NCBI GenBank assembly: GCA_964482225.1
Contig: CAYZWT010000015.1
Location: 26,066-90,065, forward strand
Reading direction: 5' to 3'
DNA length: 64,000 nucleotides
Origin: UBA1429 sp964482225
Lineage (GTDB): Bacteria; Chloroflexota; Anaerolineae; UBA1429
The translations under genes were made by a program, and so were the position numbers. The notes beneath the pieces are model-generated. The model saw only the letters and a program-made list of their open reading frames with translations. It had not been told where the DNA came from and did not search any database. Within the stretch, counting starts at the first letter, position 1. Each line of letters begins with the position of its first letter. Of this stretch, positions 18,027 to 25,430 are shown piece by piece.

Positions 18027-18067
18027 AGGGCCATGCACAGTGCATCATCACACCTGCGGGAGAGCCC

Positions 18068-20245
18068 ATGAGCAAGCGCATCGCCCAACCGCCGCCAGCC
18101 GTCTGCCAACGCCTGGTCGTGGACCAGGATGATCGTCGCGCCATCCCAAGCCGCGACCACGAGCGCATGCTGGCGCTGTTACATCTGATCCGGGCGTTCG
18201 AGACGAGGGTGTTGGATCTCAAGGAGGCCGACCTGATCCACGGCCCGGCCCATACCTCGGTGGGGCAGGAGGCCGTAGCGGCGGGGGTGGCCGCCGCCCT
18301 GCGCAGCAGCGACTTGATCGCCTCTACCCACCGCGCCCACGGCCATTTCCTCGCCAAGGCCCTGCTCCACTATGCGCCGCCCGATTGGGCGCCCCTGGCC
18401 GACGAGACCACCCCCGCCATGCACGAGGCCATTTACCGCACCCTGGCCGAGATCATGGGGCTGGCGGCAGGCTGGTGCGGCGGGCGGGGCGGCTCGATGC
18501 ACCTGTACGACCGGGCCTCGGGCAACCTGGGCAGCAACGCCATCGTGGGCGGGGGCATCCCCCTGGCCACCGGCGCGGCCTGGGCCGAGCGTCTGCGGGG
18601 CCGCGATACCGTCGTGGTCTCGTTCTTTGGCGATGGCGCCATCAACCAGGGCTGCCTGCACGAGGTGGCCAACATGGCCGCCCTGTGGGATGCGCCCATC
18701 CTCTACCTGATCGAGAACAACCTGTACGCCGTGGGCACCTGCACCAACGAGTCCTCCCATGTGTGCGACCTGGCCCAGCGCACCCTGGGCTATGGTATCA
18801 GCAGCCTGATCGTGGATGGCATGGACCCCGTGGCCATGTATATCGCCGTGCGCGACGCGGCCCAGGCCATGCGCGCAACCCCCTTTCCCTACGCCATCGA
18901 GGCCAAGACCTACCGCCACTATCACCACGCCGGGCGGCTGGCGGGCAGCGCCTTTGGCTACCGCAGCCGGGAGGAAGAGGAGCAGTGGCTGGCCCTGGAT
19001 CCGCTGGCGACCTATCCGGCGCAACTGGCCGCCGAGGGCTTGCTGGGCGAGGGCGACAACGAGCGCCTGCGGGCCTGGGCCCAGGCGCTGGTGGAGCGTG
19101 CCACCGACGCTTGCACCGAGGAGCGCGACGGCGCGCGGGCGATCCCGGCGGCCCACTGGCCCAGGCCGGAGACGGCGGCCCTGCACCTGCGCTCCGGCGA
19201 GGAGGCCCTGGCGGACGCCGAGTATCGGGAGCGGGGCGACGCGCTCGCCACCGAGCAGCGCAGCTACGTCCAGGCCATTGCGGCGGTCACCCGGCGGGCG
19301 CTGGAGCGCGACGAGTGGGTGATCGTGCTGGGCGAGGAGGTGGCCAACCTGCGGGGCGGCGCCTACCAGGCCACCCGCGGCGTGGCGGAGGCCTTCCCGG
19401 GGCGGGTGTTCAACACCCCCATCTCAGAGACGGGCTTTGTGGGCATGGCGGGCGGGGCTGCGTCGGTGGGGCTGCGCCCCGTCGTCGAGATCATGTTCCC
19501 CGATTTCGCCCTGATGGCCTCGGATCAGCTCTTTAACCAGATCGGCAAGCTGCGCCACATGTACGGCGGCCAGGTGAGCTTTCCCCTCGTCCTTCGGACA
19601 CGCATCGCCATCGGCTATGGCTATGGCGGCCAGCACAGCATGGACCCCGCCGGGCTGTTTGGCCTCTTTCCAGGCTGGCGCGTCGTGGCCCCCTCCAACG
19701 CCTGGGATTACATCGGCCTGTTCAACACGGCTCTGCAGTTGGATGACCCGGTGCTGATCCTGGAGCACGGGATGCTGTACGATCTGGTGGACGAGACCCC
19801 CGCGGGCGACCTGGACTACTACGTGGCCTATGGCGCGGCGCGCATCGTGCGCCCCGGCGCCCATCTCACCGCGCTGACCTACCTGACGGGCGTGGGCGCC
19901 TGCCTGGAGGCCGCCGAGGCCCTGGCGCGTGAGGGGCTGGAGATCGAGGTCATTGATCTGCGCACCTTGGATTACCTGGGCATGGACTATGCGTCCATCG
20001 GCGCCTCGGTGGCCAAGACGGGCGCCGCCCTGATCGTGGAGCAGGCGCCCCGCAGCCAGGGCATCGGGGCGCGCCTGGCCGACGAGATCCAGGGGCGCTG
20101 GTTCGACGAGCTGGACGCGCCCGTGGCCCATGTCAGCGCCCTGGATGTACCCCCGCCCGTCTCACGTGCGCTCGAGGCGGCGGCGCTGCCCACCGTGGAG
20201 GCCATCCGGGCGGCCATGCGCGACGCGGCGATCCGCCGCGTCTAG
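18068..20245 (+). CDS. Fused alpha-beta E1 subunit of a thiamine-diphosphate-dependent 2-oxoacid dehydrogenase
   Basis: The 725-residue protein joins both E1 subunits in one chain. The alpha part (about 30-330) has the thiamine diphosphate motif FFGDGAINQG (GDG at 188-190), followed 26 residues later by NN (217-218). The beta part (about 395-725) begins SYVQAIAAVTRRALERDE and includes LGEEVANLRGGAYQATRG, PISETGFVGMAGG and EIMFPDFA. Such enzymes decarboxylate pyruvate, acetoin or branched 2-oxoacids and pass the acyl group to an E2 lipoyl carrier. No E2 or E3 gene is within the window. It has its own strong promoter. The substrate is undecided between pyruvate-like and acetoin-like acids. Confidence 0.8.
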   Translation: MSKRIAQPPPAVCQRLVVDQDDRRAIPSRDHERMLALLHLIRAFETRVLDLKEADLIHGPAHTSVGQEAVAAGVAAALRSSDLIASTHRAHGHFLAKALLHYAPPDWAPLADETTPAMHEAIYRTLAEIMGLAAGWCGGRGGSMHLYDRASGNLGSNAIVGGGIPLATGAAWAERLRGRDTVVVSFFGDGAINQGCLHEVANMAALWDAPILYLIENNLYAVGTCTNESSHVCDLAQRTLGYGISSLIVDGMDPVAMYIAVRDAAQAMRATPFPYAIEAKTYRHYHHAGRLAGSAFGYRSREEEEQWLALDPLATYPAQLAAEGLLGEGDNERLRAWAQALVERATDACTEERDGARAIPAAHWPRPETAALHLRSGEEALADAEYRERGDALATEQRSYVQAIAAVTRRALERDEWVIVLGEEVANLRGGAYQATRGVAEAFPGRVFNTPISETGFVGMAGGAASVGLRPVVEIMFPDFALMASDQLFNQIGKLRHMYGGQVSFPLVLRTRIAIGYGYGGQHSMDPAGLFGLFPGWRVVAPSNAWDYIGLFNTALQLDDPVLILEHGMLYDLVDETPAGDLDYYVAYGAARIVRPGAHLTALTYLTGVGACLEAAEALAREGLEIEVIDLRTLDYLGMDYASIGASVAKTGAALIVEQAPRSQGIGARLADEIQGRWFDELDAPVAHVSALDVPPPVSRALEAAALPTVEAIRAAMRDAAIRRV

Positions 20246-20279
20246 CGGCGACACGGCAAGGGTAGGGGGGCGTGGGAAT

Positions 20280-20319
20280 GTGGGAACGTTCTCACGTTCG
20301 AACGTTTGCACGTTCCCAC
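20280..20319 (+). repeat. Nested palindrome before the flavoprotein gene
   Basis: GTGGGAACGT (20280-20289) and its complement ACGTTCCCAC (20310-20319) enclose a second perfect palindrome ACGTTCGAACGT (20294-20305). It may form a cruciform or RNA hairpin in the 100-base gap. It lies 30 bases before the next start codon, so it could affect translation or end the E1 transcript, although no T-run follows. Confidence 0.55.
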
Positions 20320-20348
20320 GTCTGCACACACAAAGAAGGAGAGTTACC

Positions 20349-20891
20349 ATGAAAGTCATCGCCGTATTGGGGAGCCCCCACAAGGAGGGGCCATCGTCTA
20401 CACTGGCGCGCGAGGTGCTGCGCGGCGCCCAGGACGCCGGCCACCAGGTGGTGGTGTACGAGATCAACGAGATGCATGTGCGCGGCTGCCAGGGCTGCCG
20501 CACCTGCAAAGAGAACAATGTGGATTGCATTGTGCAGGACGATCTTCAGCCCTACTGGGCCGAGCTGCACAGCGCCGGGGCGCTGGTGGTCAGCGCGCCC
20601 AACTATGCCTCGCAGGTGTGCGGCCCCATGATCACCTACATGAACCGGCACTATTGCCTGCTGGACAAGGACTGGAAGGTGCGCATCCACCCGGGCATCA
20701 AGCTGGTGGGCGTGTTCTCCCAGGGCCGCCCCGACCCCGAGGCGTATCTGCCGGTCTACAACTGGTTCCTGGGCGATTTCCAGAACCGGGATATGGCCCT
20801 GGTGGATACCATTGTGCATACGCGCGCGCTGTCGTATGCGCCGGGCAGCCCGCTGATGGAGCGCGCCTACCAGGTGGGGAAGAGTCTGTAA
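20349..20891 (+). CDS. NADPH-dependent FMN reductase family protein with a compact Cys motif (iron-sulfur-flavoprotein-like)
   Basis: The 180-residue protein has the flavodoxin-like start MKVIAVLGSPHKEGPSSTLA, which binds the FMN phosphate. The compact cysteine cluster CQGCRTCKENNVDC (CxxCxxCx6C, about residues 48-61) fits iron-sulfur flavoproteins, which carry a 4Fe-4S cluster beside FMN. VVSAPNYASQVCGPM is the FMN-ring loop. ATG 20349 follows AAGGAGAG. Members move electrons to oxygen, peroxide or other acceptors. Many relatives keep similar cysteines without a proven cluster, so the iron-sulfur part is an inference. Confidence 0.7.
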   Translation: MKVIAVLGSPHKEGPSSTLAREVLRGAQDAGHQVVVYEINEMHVRGCQGCRTCKENNVDCIVQDDLQPYWAELHSAGALVVSAPNYASQVCGPMITYMNRHYCLLDKDWKVRIHPGIKLVGVFSQGRPDPEAYLPVYNWFLGDFQNRDMALVDTIVHTRALSYAPGSPLMERAYQVGKSL

Positions 20892-20904
20892 AAGAGCGGT
20901 GCGG

Positions 20905-21122
20905 CGTATCAGGAGGGCGGGCGTCTCGCCCGCCTTGTAGGGGCGCGGCATGCCGCGCCCCTACCATAAAACCATAGAAAAACGCATTAAACACGTATGG
21001 GCAAACCTGACGCCAGACGCATGTATGCGTCCATAGCGAGGCTGTGTGCTCACCGTTTGCAGGATATTGGCATCACTTCCTGGTCAATTAGGAACTCGTC
21101 CCCTTGAATCTGAACTGATACA
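20905..21122 (-). mobile_element. Non-autonomous element (MITE-like), family A, copy 2
   Basis: This 218-base element lies in the 360-base gap between the flavoprotein and aldolase genes. Its ends are GTATCAG (from 20906) and CTGATAC (to 21121). A perfect 10-base direct repeat, AGCGGTGCGG, flanks it at 20895-20904 and 21123-21132, as a target duplication would. In the opposite orientation it shares about 110 central bases with copy 1, including a perfect 28-base palindrome at 20937-20964 and the hairpin at 20916-20934. It is shorter because one inverted arm lacks about 60 inner bases. It has no coding capacity. Confidence 0.75.
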
Positions 21123-21251
21123 AGCGGTGCGGGGCGCAACTGGGTAGCGCCCGCGCCCGCGATGCGGTAGTATAGGGGCGTTGCATCCTGCCCCATCGGG
21201 GGCGCCAGATCGTGCAGCACACTCTGCGTACAAAAGAGAGGGAAAAGAACC

Positions 21252-22052
21252 GTGAACATGAAGACGAACAAGCTGCGCTATTTGCTTGCCAACGGGCTGC
21301 CATCCGTTGGCACACGCATCGAATCCGGCTGGCCGGTCATCACCGAGATCGTGGGCTCTACCGGCCATTTCGACTATGTGGAGTTTGTGGTCGAATATGC
21401 CCCCTTTACCGACTATGATCTGGAGAACATTGCCCGGGCCGCCGAACTCCACAACATGGGCACCATGATCAAGCTGGACTTTCAGAACCGCGCCTATGTA
21501 GCCCAAAAGGCGATGGCCTCTGGCTTTCAGGCCATCATGTTCACCGACCACAAGACCGCCGACGAGGTGCGCGAGACCATCCATCTCGTGCGCCCCGATA
21601 CCCCCCAGGACCAGGGGCGCTTTGGCTATCCCAACCGGCGCTGGATCGGCTACCAGCCCAGCAACAAACAGATGGACTATGCCGCCATGGTGCGCGACAC
21701 GGTCTTTGTGTTCATGATCGAAAAGCAAGAGGCCATGGAGAATATCGAAGAGATCTGCGCCGTGGATGGCGTGGATATCGTCCAGTTCGGCCCGTCGGAT
21801 TACTCCATGAGCCGGGGCTGGAACTCGGGAGAGCATTTCGACGAGTTCAAGGCCGCCGAGCGCGAGATGATCCGCGTGGCGCTGGCCCACGGCAAGCAGG
21901 CCCGCTGCGAGATCAACTCACCCGACGACGCCCAGTACTATATTGATCTGGGCGTGCGCCACTTTTGCCTGGGCGACGAGCTGCGCAACAACACCATCTA
22001 CTGGTCGCGCCAGGGCGGCGCGCTGCGCTCCATCGTGGCCAAGCTACCCTAG
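21252..22052 (+). CDS. HpcH/HpaI aldolase family protein
   Basis: The 266-residue protein belongs to the class II, metal-dependent HpcH/HpaI family. It has MIKLDFQNRAYVAQKAMASG, the metal region MIEKQEAMENIEEIC with its Glu, and VDGVDIVQFGPSDYSMSRG with the metal-binding Asp. The start is GTG 21252 or ATG 21258; both follow a purine-rich stretch GAGGGAAAAG. Family members cleave 2-keto-3-deoxy acids to pyruvate and an aldehyde. With an enolase-superfamily enzyme encoded nearby (25431), breakdown of an acid sugar is plausible but unproven. It starts 130 bases after family A copy 2. Confidence 0.75.
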   Translation: MNMKTNKLRYLLANGLPSVGTRIESGWPVITEIVGSTGHFDYVEFVVEYAPFTDYDLENIARAAELHNMGTMIKLDFQNRAYVAQKAMASGFQAIMFTDHKTADEVRETIHLVRPDTPQDQGRFGYPNRRWIGYQPSNKQMDYAAMVRDTVFVFMIEKQEAMENIEEICAVDGVDIVQFGPSDYSMSRGWNSGEHFDEFKAAEREMIRVALAHGKQARCEINSPDDAQYYIDLGVRHFCLGDELRNNTIYWSRQGGALRSIVAKLP

Positions 22053-22074
22053 CGAGCGCCCCACACAACGACAG

Positions 22075-22116
22075 ACGCCCTGCCCAAGTCTATGGCCTGG
22101 GCGGGGCGTTCTTGTG
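22075..22116. terminator. Hairpin terminator between convergent genes
   Basis: ACGCCCTGCCCA (22075-22086) pairs with TGGGCGGGGCGT (22098-22109) over 12 positions with one wobble and an 11-base loop, followed by TTCTTG on the plus strand. It sits between the aldolase gene and the convergent CreD-like gene and can serve the plus strand directly. Confidence 0.6.
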
Positions 22117-22128
22117 CAACCCGGCTTG

Positions 22129-23307
22129 CTATGCTTTGGGTTTCTTGGCGAACTTGGCCGCCCAATCCACCTTGGCCGTCACCTGCATCAGCACGGCCAG
22201 GGTGAGGATGGCGCCCACCGTCACCACCAGCCCGGTATAGCCCTCAAAGAAAAAGGCGTACGAAAAGAGCACCAAGAAGATCAGTTGCGCCAGGCCCGCC
22301 TCGCGCAGGGCAAAGCGCGGCCCCACCACCCGCCAGAGATAGCTGATCACCAGCCCCAGCGATACCAACGCCGCGATCACGAACGCCGCCTCGACCAGCA
22401 CGTGATCCACCAGGTAAGCAAAGAGCAGGTGAAAGGCAAAAAAGGCCGCCCCCAGGTAGAAATAGTGCATGGGGTGCAGGTTCACCCCTTTGACCACGCC
22501 CAGCACCAACAGCACGGTAAAGAAAAAGAGCAGCGAGACGGGCGCGAAAAAGCTCATGCGACTGGCCAGGGGGCCAGGGTTGAGCTTGTGGGGCATCTCG
22601 ACGCCCACCCCGAAATCGGAGACCAGGCTGCCAAAGCGCCACTGGAGCTCCCAGCCCTGGGCCGTGCGCGTCTTGCTGGAGGCCGAGACGGTGCGCTCGG
22701 GAAAGTCGTACTCGGCGAAATCGGTGTTGACCGTCAGGCTGAAATCGCGCACCGTCGTGATCCGGTCGGCAAAGCGATAGACCCAACGATCCAGCCCGCG
22801 CGATTTGTAGGCCACATAGACCTCGGCGCTCTCCCCCGGTTCGAGCTGCACCGTGCCAGGCACGCTCGATGTCACCCCGCGCGGTGTGATCTGCTGCTCG
22901 CCGATGCGCAGCTCGAAATCGTCATAGATGGCGTTGTCCGAGGGGAAGGTGAACACCACCGTCGCCGTAATGGGGACCTGAAGGGTGTTCTGGACAGAAT
23001 AGCGCCCGCTCAAGGCCACGTTGTAGGTATCGTACCACATCAGGCCCTTGCGCCGCTGGTCCAGGCTCAGGTCCACATGGATCTGGCTGGAGGCCAACTC
23101 GAGACTCTGCTTGCTGCCATCGGGGAGCGCCACAGTCACCTGCGGCGCCAACTGCATCTGCTCGCTGCCCCAGAGCTGCTCTACCTGCCTGCCCAGGTCG
23201 CTGTGTCCCTGGTTGGTGCGAAACGTGACGCTGCTGCCCAATATAACCCAGGCCACGGTAACGCAAAGGAAAATGAACACGATCGCTGCGACGCGTCCTA
23301 CCGTCAT
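22129..23307 (-). CDS. CreD-like inner membrane protein
   Basis: The 392-residue protein has an N-terminal membrane segment, then about 220 residues of beta-rich extracytoplasmic domain. Five or six membrane segments close to the C-terminus begin at FFAPVSLLFFFTVLLVLG. The stretch GVNLHPMHYFYLGAAFFAFHLL matches the CreD family pattern (LHPIQY in the E. coli protein). ATG 23307 follows GGAGG after only 4 bases. CreD belongs to the CreBC envelope-stress response in enterobacteria, but its activity is unknown. No two-component pair is adjacent here. Confidence 0.65.
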   Translation of the reverse strand: MTVGRVAAIVFIFLCVTVAWVILGSSVTFRTNQGHSDLGRQVEQLWGSEQMQLAPQVTVALPDGSKQSLELASSQIHVDLSLDQRRKGLMWYDTYNVALSGRYSVQNTLQVPITATVVFTFPSDNAIYDDFELRIGEQQITPRGVTSSVPGTVQLEPGESAEVYVAYKSRGLDRWVYRFADRITTVRDFSLTVNTDFAEYDFPERTVSASSKTRTAQGWELQWRFGSLVSDFGVGVEMPHKLNPGPLASRMSFFAPVSLLFFFTVLLVLGVVKGVNLHPMHYFYLGAAFFAFHLLFAYLVDHVLVEAAFVIAALVSLGLVISYLWRVVGPRFALREAGLAQLIFLVLFSYAFFFEGYTGLVVTVGAILTLAVLMQVTAKVDWAAKFAKKPKA

Positions 23308-23450
23308 TGTCCCTCCTCACATCTGCCAAGCATCGGCCACATATCCGGCATATAGACGCGCAAGCACCGCCACGGTTCCCCTGGCGCCGCACGTAGCCCT
23401 TTGGTCTGCGCGAACACACAAGCGGGTAGATGGTTCGAAATGGCCGCCGG

Positions 23451-23459
23451 TGGTATAAT
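23451..23459 (+). promoter_or_regulatory. Extended -10 promoter of the PHP gene
   Basis: TGGTATAAT is a perfect extended -10 (TGn plus TATAAT). No good -35 box lies 16-18 bases upstream. The start would fall near 23466, about 85 bases before the PHP start codon. Similar -35-poor extended -10 boxes occur before the site-2 protease gene and recX. Confidence 0.6.
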
Positions 23460-23549
23460 CCTCCTTAGCTTTTTCGCGGGCGACCACCGCTACGCCACCT
23501 GGGCCGCCCGCCAGACTATCGGCCCGCACAGGCCAGAGAGTGCGACAAC

Positions 23550-24365
23550 ATGCTCATTGATCTACACGTACATACCTCTCGCTACTCGACCTGCGGACGT
23601 TCCACGCCCGAGGAGATGCTGGCCCGCGCCGCCGAGATCGGCATCCGCGCCCTTGTGTTCACCGAGCACAACCTGATCTGGCCCGAGGACGAGATCGAGG
23701 CCCTGCAGGCGGCCTTTCCCGCCGTGCGCCTCTATCGGGGCATCGAGGTCACCTCGGCCAAGGGCGATGACTATTTGGTCTATGGCGTCACCGATCATGA
23801 CCTGCTGGCCTCCGGCATGGAGGACGCCGAGATCATCAGCCGCGCCCAAAGGCGCGGCGGCGCTGTGGTGCTGGCGCACCCTTACCGCTATGGCCCCGAC
23901 GCCCCCGAGGTGCTGGACGATCACCCGGTGGATGGCATCGAGGTCCTGAGCAGCAACATCTACAACTATGCCCACCTGCCTGCCGTGGCCCTGGCCCACC
24001 GGCTGCACATCCCGGCCACCGCCGCCTCGGATGGGCACCACACCAGCATGTTGGGGCTCTATGCGATGGATGCGGACGCCCTGCCCGCTGATGAGCGCGA
24101 GCTGGCCGAGATGGTGCGGGCGGGAGAGATGCGGGTGTGCGTGGACGAGGCGCGTGTAGCCGAGGAGAACCAGGCACTGAGCGCCGAGATCCCCGAGATA
24201 CTACAGTTGATGCAGCGCGGCCTGAGCGATGGCGAGATTCGCGAGCGCCTGTCCATTTATGTCAACCTAACTGTGATCCAGGGCTTGCGCTCGGGCAAGA
24301 ATGTGTTGCGCCCCACCCGCGCGGCTTTGCCCCTGCCCCAGGTGTGCGCCCGCGCCTCGGCCTGA
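23550..24365 (+). CDS. PHP-domain phosphoesterase
   Basis: The 271-residue protein shows the PHP metal-binding motifs: DLHVHTSRYS at the N-terminus, VFTEHN, GIEVTS, LAHPYRYG and ASDGHHTSML. They build a trinuclear site used for phosphate-ester hydrolysis. The last 25 residues (from about RPTRAALPLPQ) look unlike the family and lie against a decayed island, and the stop is inside a 27-base direct repeat. The original C-terminus may therefore have been replaced. The substrate is unknown. It has its own extended -10 promoter and is separate from the PHP gene at 53986, a different branch. Confidence 0.75.
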   Translation: MLIDLHVHTSRYSTCGRSTPEEMLARAAEIGIRALVFTEHNLIWPEDEIEALQAAFPAVRLYRGIEVTSAKGDDYLVYGVTDHDLLASGMEDAEIISRAQRRGGAVVLAHPYRYGPDAPEVLDDHPVDGIEVLSSNIYNYAHLPAVALAHRLHIPATAASDGHHTSMLGLYAMDADALPADERELAEMVRAGEMRVCVDEARVAEENQALSAEIPEILQLMQRGLSDGEIRERLSIYVNLTVIQGLRSGKNVLRPTRAALPLPQVCARASA

Positions 24366-24377
24366 GCGGCGCCGCCC
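24351..24377 (+). repeat. 27-base direct repeat, left copy
   Basis: Bases 24351-24377 recur exactly at 25401-25427, starting CGCGCCTCGGCCTGAGCGGC. Between the copies lie a ParA-like fragment, the pentapeptide-repeat gene and another broken reading frame. This suggests either an insertion or a local duplication followed by decay. The left copy contains the stop codon of the PHP gene. Confidence 0.8.
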
Positions 24378-24478
24378 AGCACCTCGGCAGGGCTGTTCTC
24401 AGCGGCGTCGGTTACGCCACAGGCGGCCGTCAGGCTGCCCTGGGGGCCGCAGTCCACCAACAGCACGCGCCGCCCCTT
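24371..24478 (-). pseudogene. ParA/Soj-like ATPase fragment
   Basis: On the minus strand this stretch reads KGRRVLLVDCGPQGSLTAAC and then GVTDAAENSPAEVLGG. That matches the Walker A' to switch region of ParA ATPases (VLLVDxDPQGSLTAALGV), but the expected Asp is Gly. The P-loop that should precede it is missing, and nothing ParA-like follows. It is therefore a remnant. It directly follows the pentapeptide gene on the same strand and ends within the left 27-base repeat. A partition ATPase hints at a lost plasmid or integrative element. Confidence 0.6.
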
Positions 24479-24500
24479 TGGTTTGCGATCACCAAGGCTA

Positions 24501-25049
24501 TCATCGGCGCCTCCCAAGCCCAATGACGCCTTCCAGGAGGGCCTCGCTAAGGTCTGCCCCACGCAGGTTGGCCCCGCGCAAGTTGGCCCCGTTAAGGTAG
24601 GCCTCACCCAGGTCTGCCCCGCTCAGATCTGCCCCGCTCAGGTTGGCCCCGTATAGGTTGGCATTGCGCAGGCCCGCCCCGCTCAGGTCTGCCCCGCTCA
24701 GGTCTGCCCCGCTCAGGTCGGCCCCGTTCAGGCGTGTCCTGCGCAGGTTGGCCCTACTCAGGCGTGCCCCGCGCAGGTCGGCCCCGCTCAGGTCGGCCCC
24801 GCGCAGGTCTGCCCCGCTCAGGTCTGCCCCGCTCAGGTCGGCACCGGTCAGGGGTGCACTGCGCAGGTCGGCCCCGCTCAGGTCTGCACTGCTCAGGTCG
24901 GCCACGCGCAGGTCGGCCCTGTGCAGGTTGGCCCCGTGCAGGTCGGCCTCGTGCAGGTCGGCCGCGCCCAGGTCGGCGCCGCGCAGGTCAGGTTGGCGCC
25001 CCTCGGCGCGCGCGTCAGCAACAATCTTTATGACCTCATCGCGTGTCAT
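24501..25049 (-). CDS. Pentapeptide-repeat protein
   Basis: The 182-residue protein is almost entirely A(D/N)LxG-type pentapeptides from about residue 20 to 175 (for example LSGADLSGADLRGADL), which fold into a right-handed square beta-helix. A short charged head, MTRDEVIKIVADARAEGRQP, precedes them. It starts at ATG 25049 behind GAGGA. Some proteins of this fold mimic DNA and protect gyrase, but the repeat alone does not show function. At DNA level the gene is a run of near-identical 15-base units, prone to slippage, and its length may vary between strains. Confidence 0.8.
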   Translation of the reverse strand: MTRDEVIKIVADARAEGRQPDLRGADLGAADLHEADLHGANLHRADLRVADLSSADLSGADLRSAPLTGADLSGADLSGADLRGADLSGADLRGARLSRANLRRTRLNGADLSGADLSGADLSGAGLRNANLYGANLSGADLSGADLGEAYLNGANLRGANLRGADLSEALLEGVIGLGRRR

Positions 25050-25211
25050 CGCCGGCTCCTCTGTGGTTCGCAGTCACACAAGTTCTCACTAGCTGCTCCC
25101 AAGCCCAGGGACTTTTTCTAGGTTGGCCACGTTAAGGTTGGGCACTCGCTAGCCTTCGTGCGGCAGCAACGCTCTGCAACGCTTCTTCTTGGGTCAACTG
25201 TTCGTCTGGTC

Positions 25212-25404
25212 TCACCGGCGTTTCCTTTCCCACACATAGATCGGCACCCCATCTCGAAATGTCCAATAATCCACACTGTAGGATAAGGCCGCACCGTCAG
25301 TCGCCCGAAAGGGTAGCGTGGGTGACAAGACGGTGGGCCATCGGCATAGCAGAGCCCACGAAATGCAGACCAACGAGCATCTCGGCCAACCGCTCGTAGT
25401 CGCG
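25212..25404 (-). pseudogene. Frameshifted gene remnant beside the direct repeat
   Basis: Two minus-strand frames here look protein-like but do not join. One reads RDYERLAEMLVGLHFVGSAM (from 25404) and stops at 25297. The other continues from about 25319 as FRATDGAALSYSVDYWTF and ends at 25212. I do not recognise the family with confidence; the second part vaguely recalls the end of UTRA-type regulator domains. The 381-base gap between the pentapeptide gene and the enolase-family gene otherwise holds nothing clear. Confidence 0.35.
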
Positions 25405-25427
25405 CCTCGGCCTGAGCGGCGCCGCCC
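25401..25427 (+). repeat. 27-base direct repeat, right copy
   Basis: This is an exact copy of 24351-24377. It ends a few bases before the stop codon of the enolase-superfamily gene at 25431, so the decayed island fits tightly between that gene and the PHP gene. Confidence 0.8.
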
Positions 25428-25430
25428 CAC

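Noticed and set aside
24610..24990. CRISPR-like array of short repeats
   Set aside because: The 15-base units are contiguous with no spacers and translate into a regular pentapeptide protein on the minus strand.
25212..25322. Intact small gene for a UTRA-type regulator
   Set aside because: Only a short stretch resembles the end of such a domain, there is no DNA-binding part or start with a ribosome-binding site, and an adjoining frame is broken.
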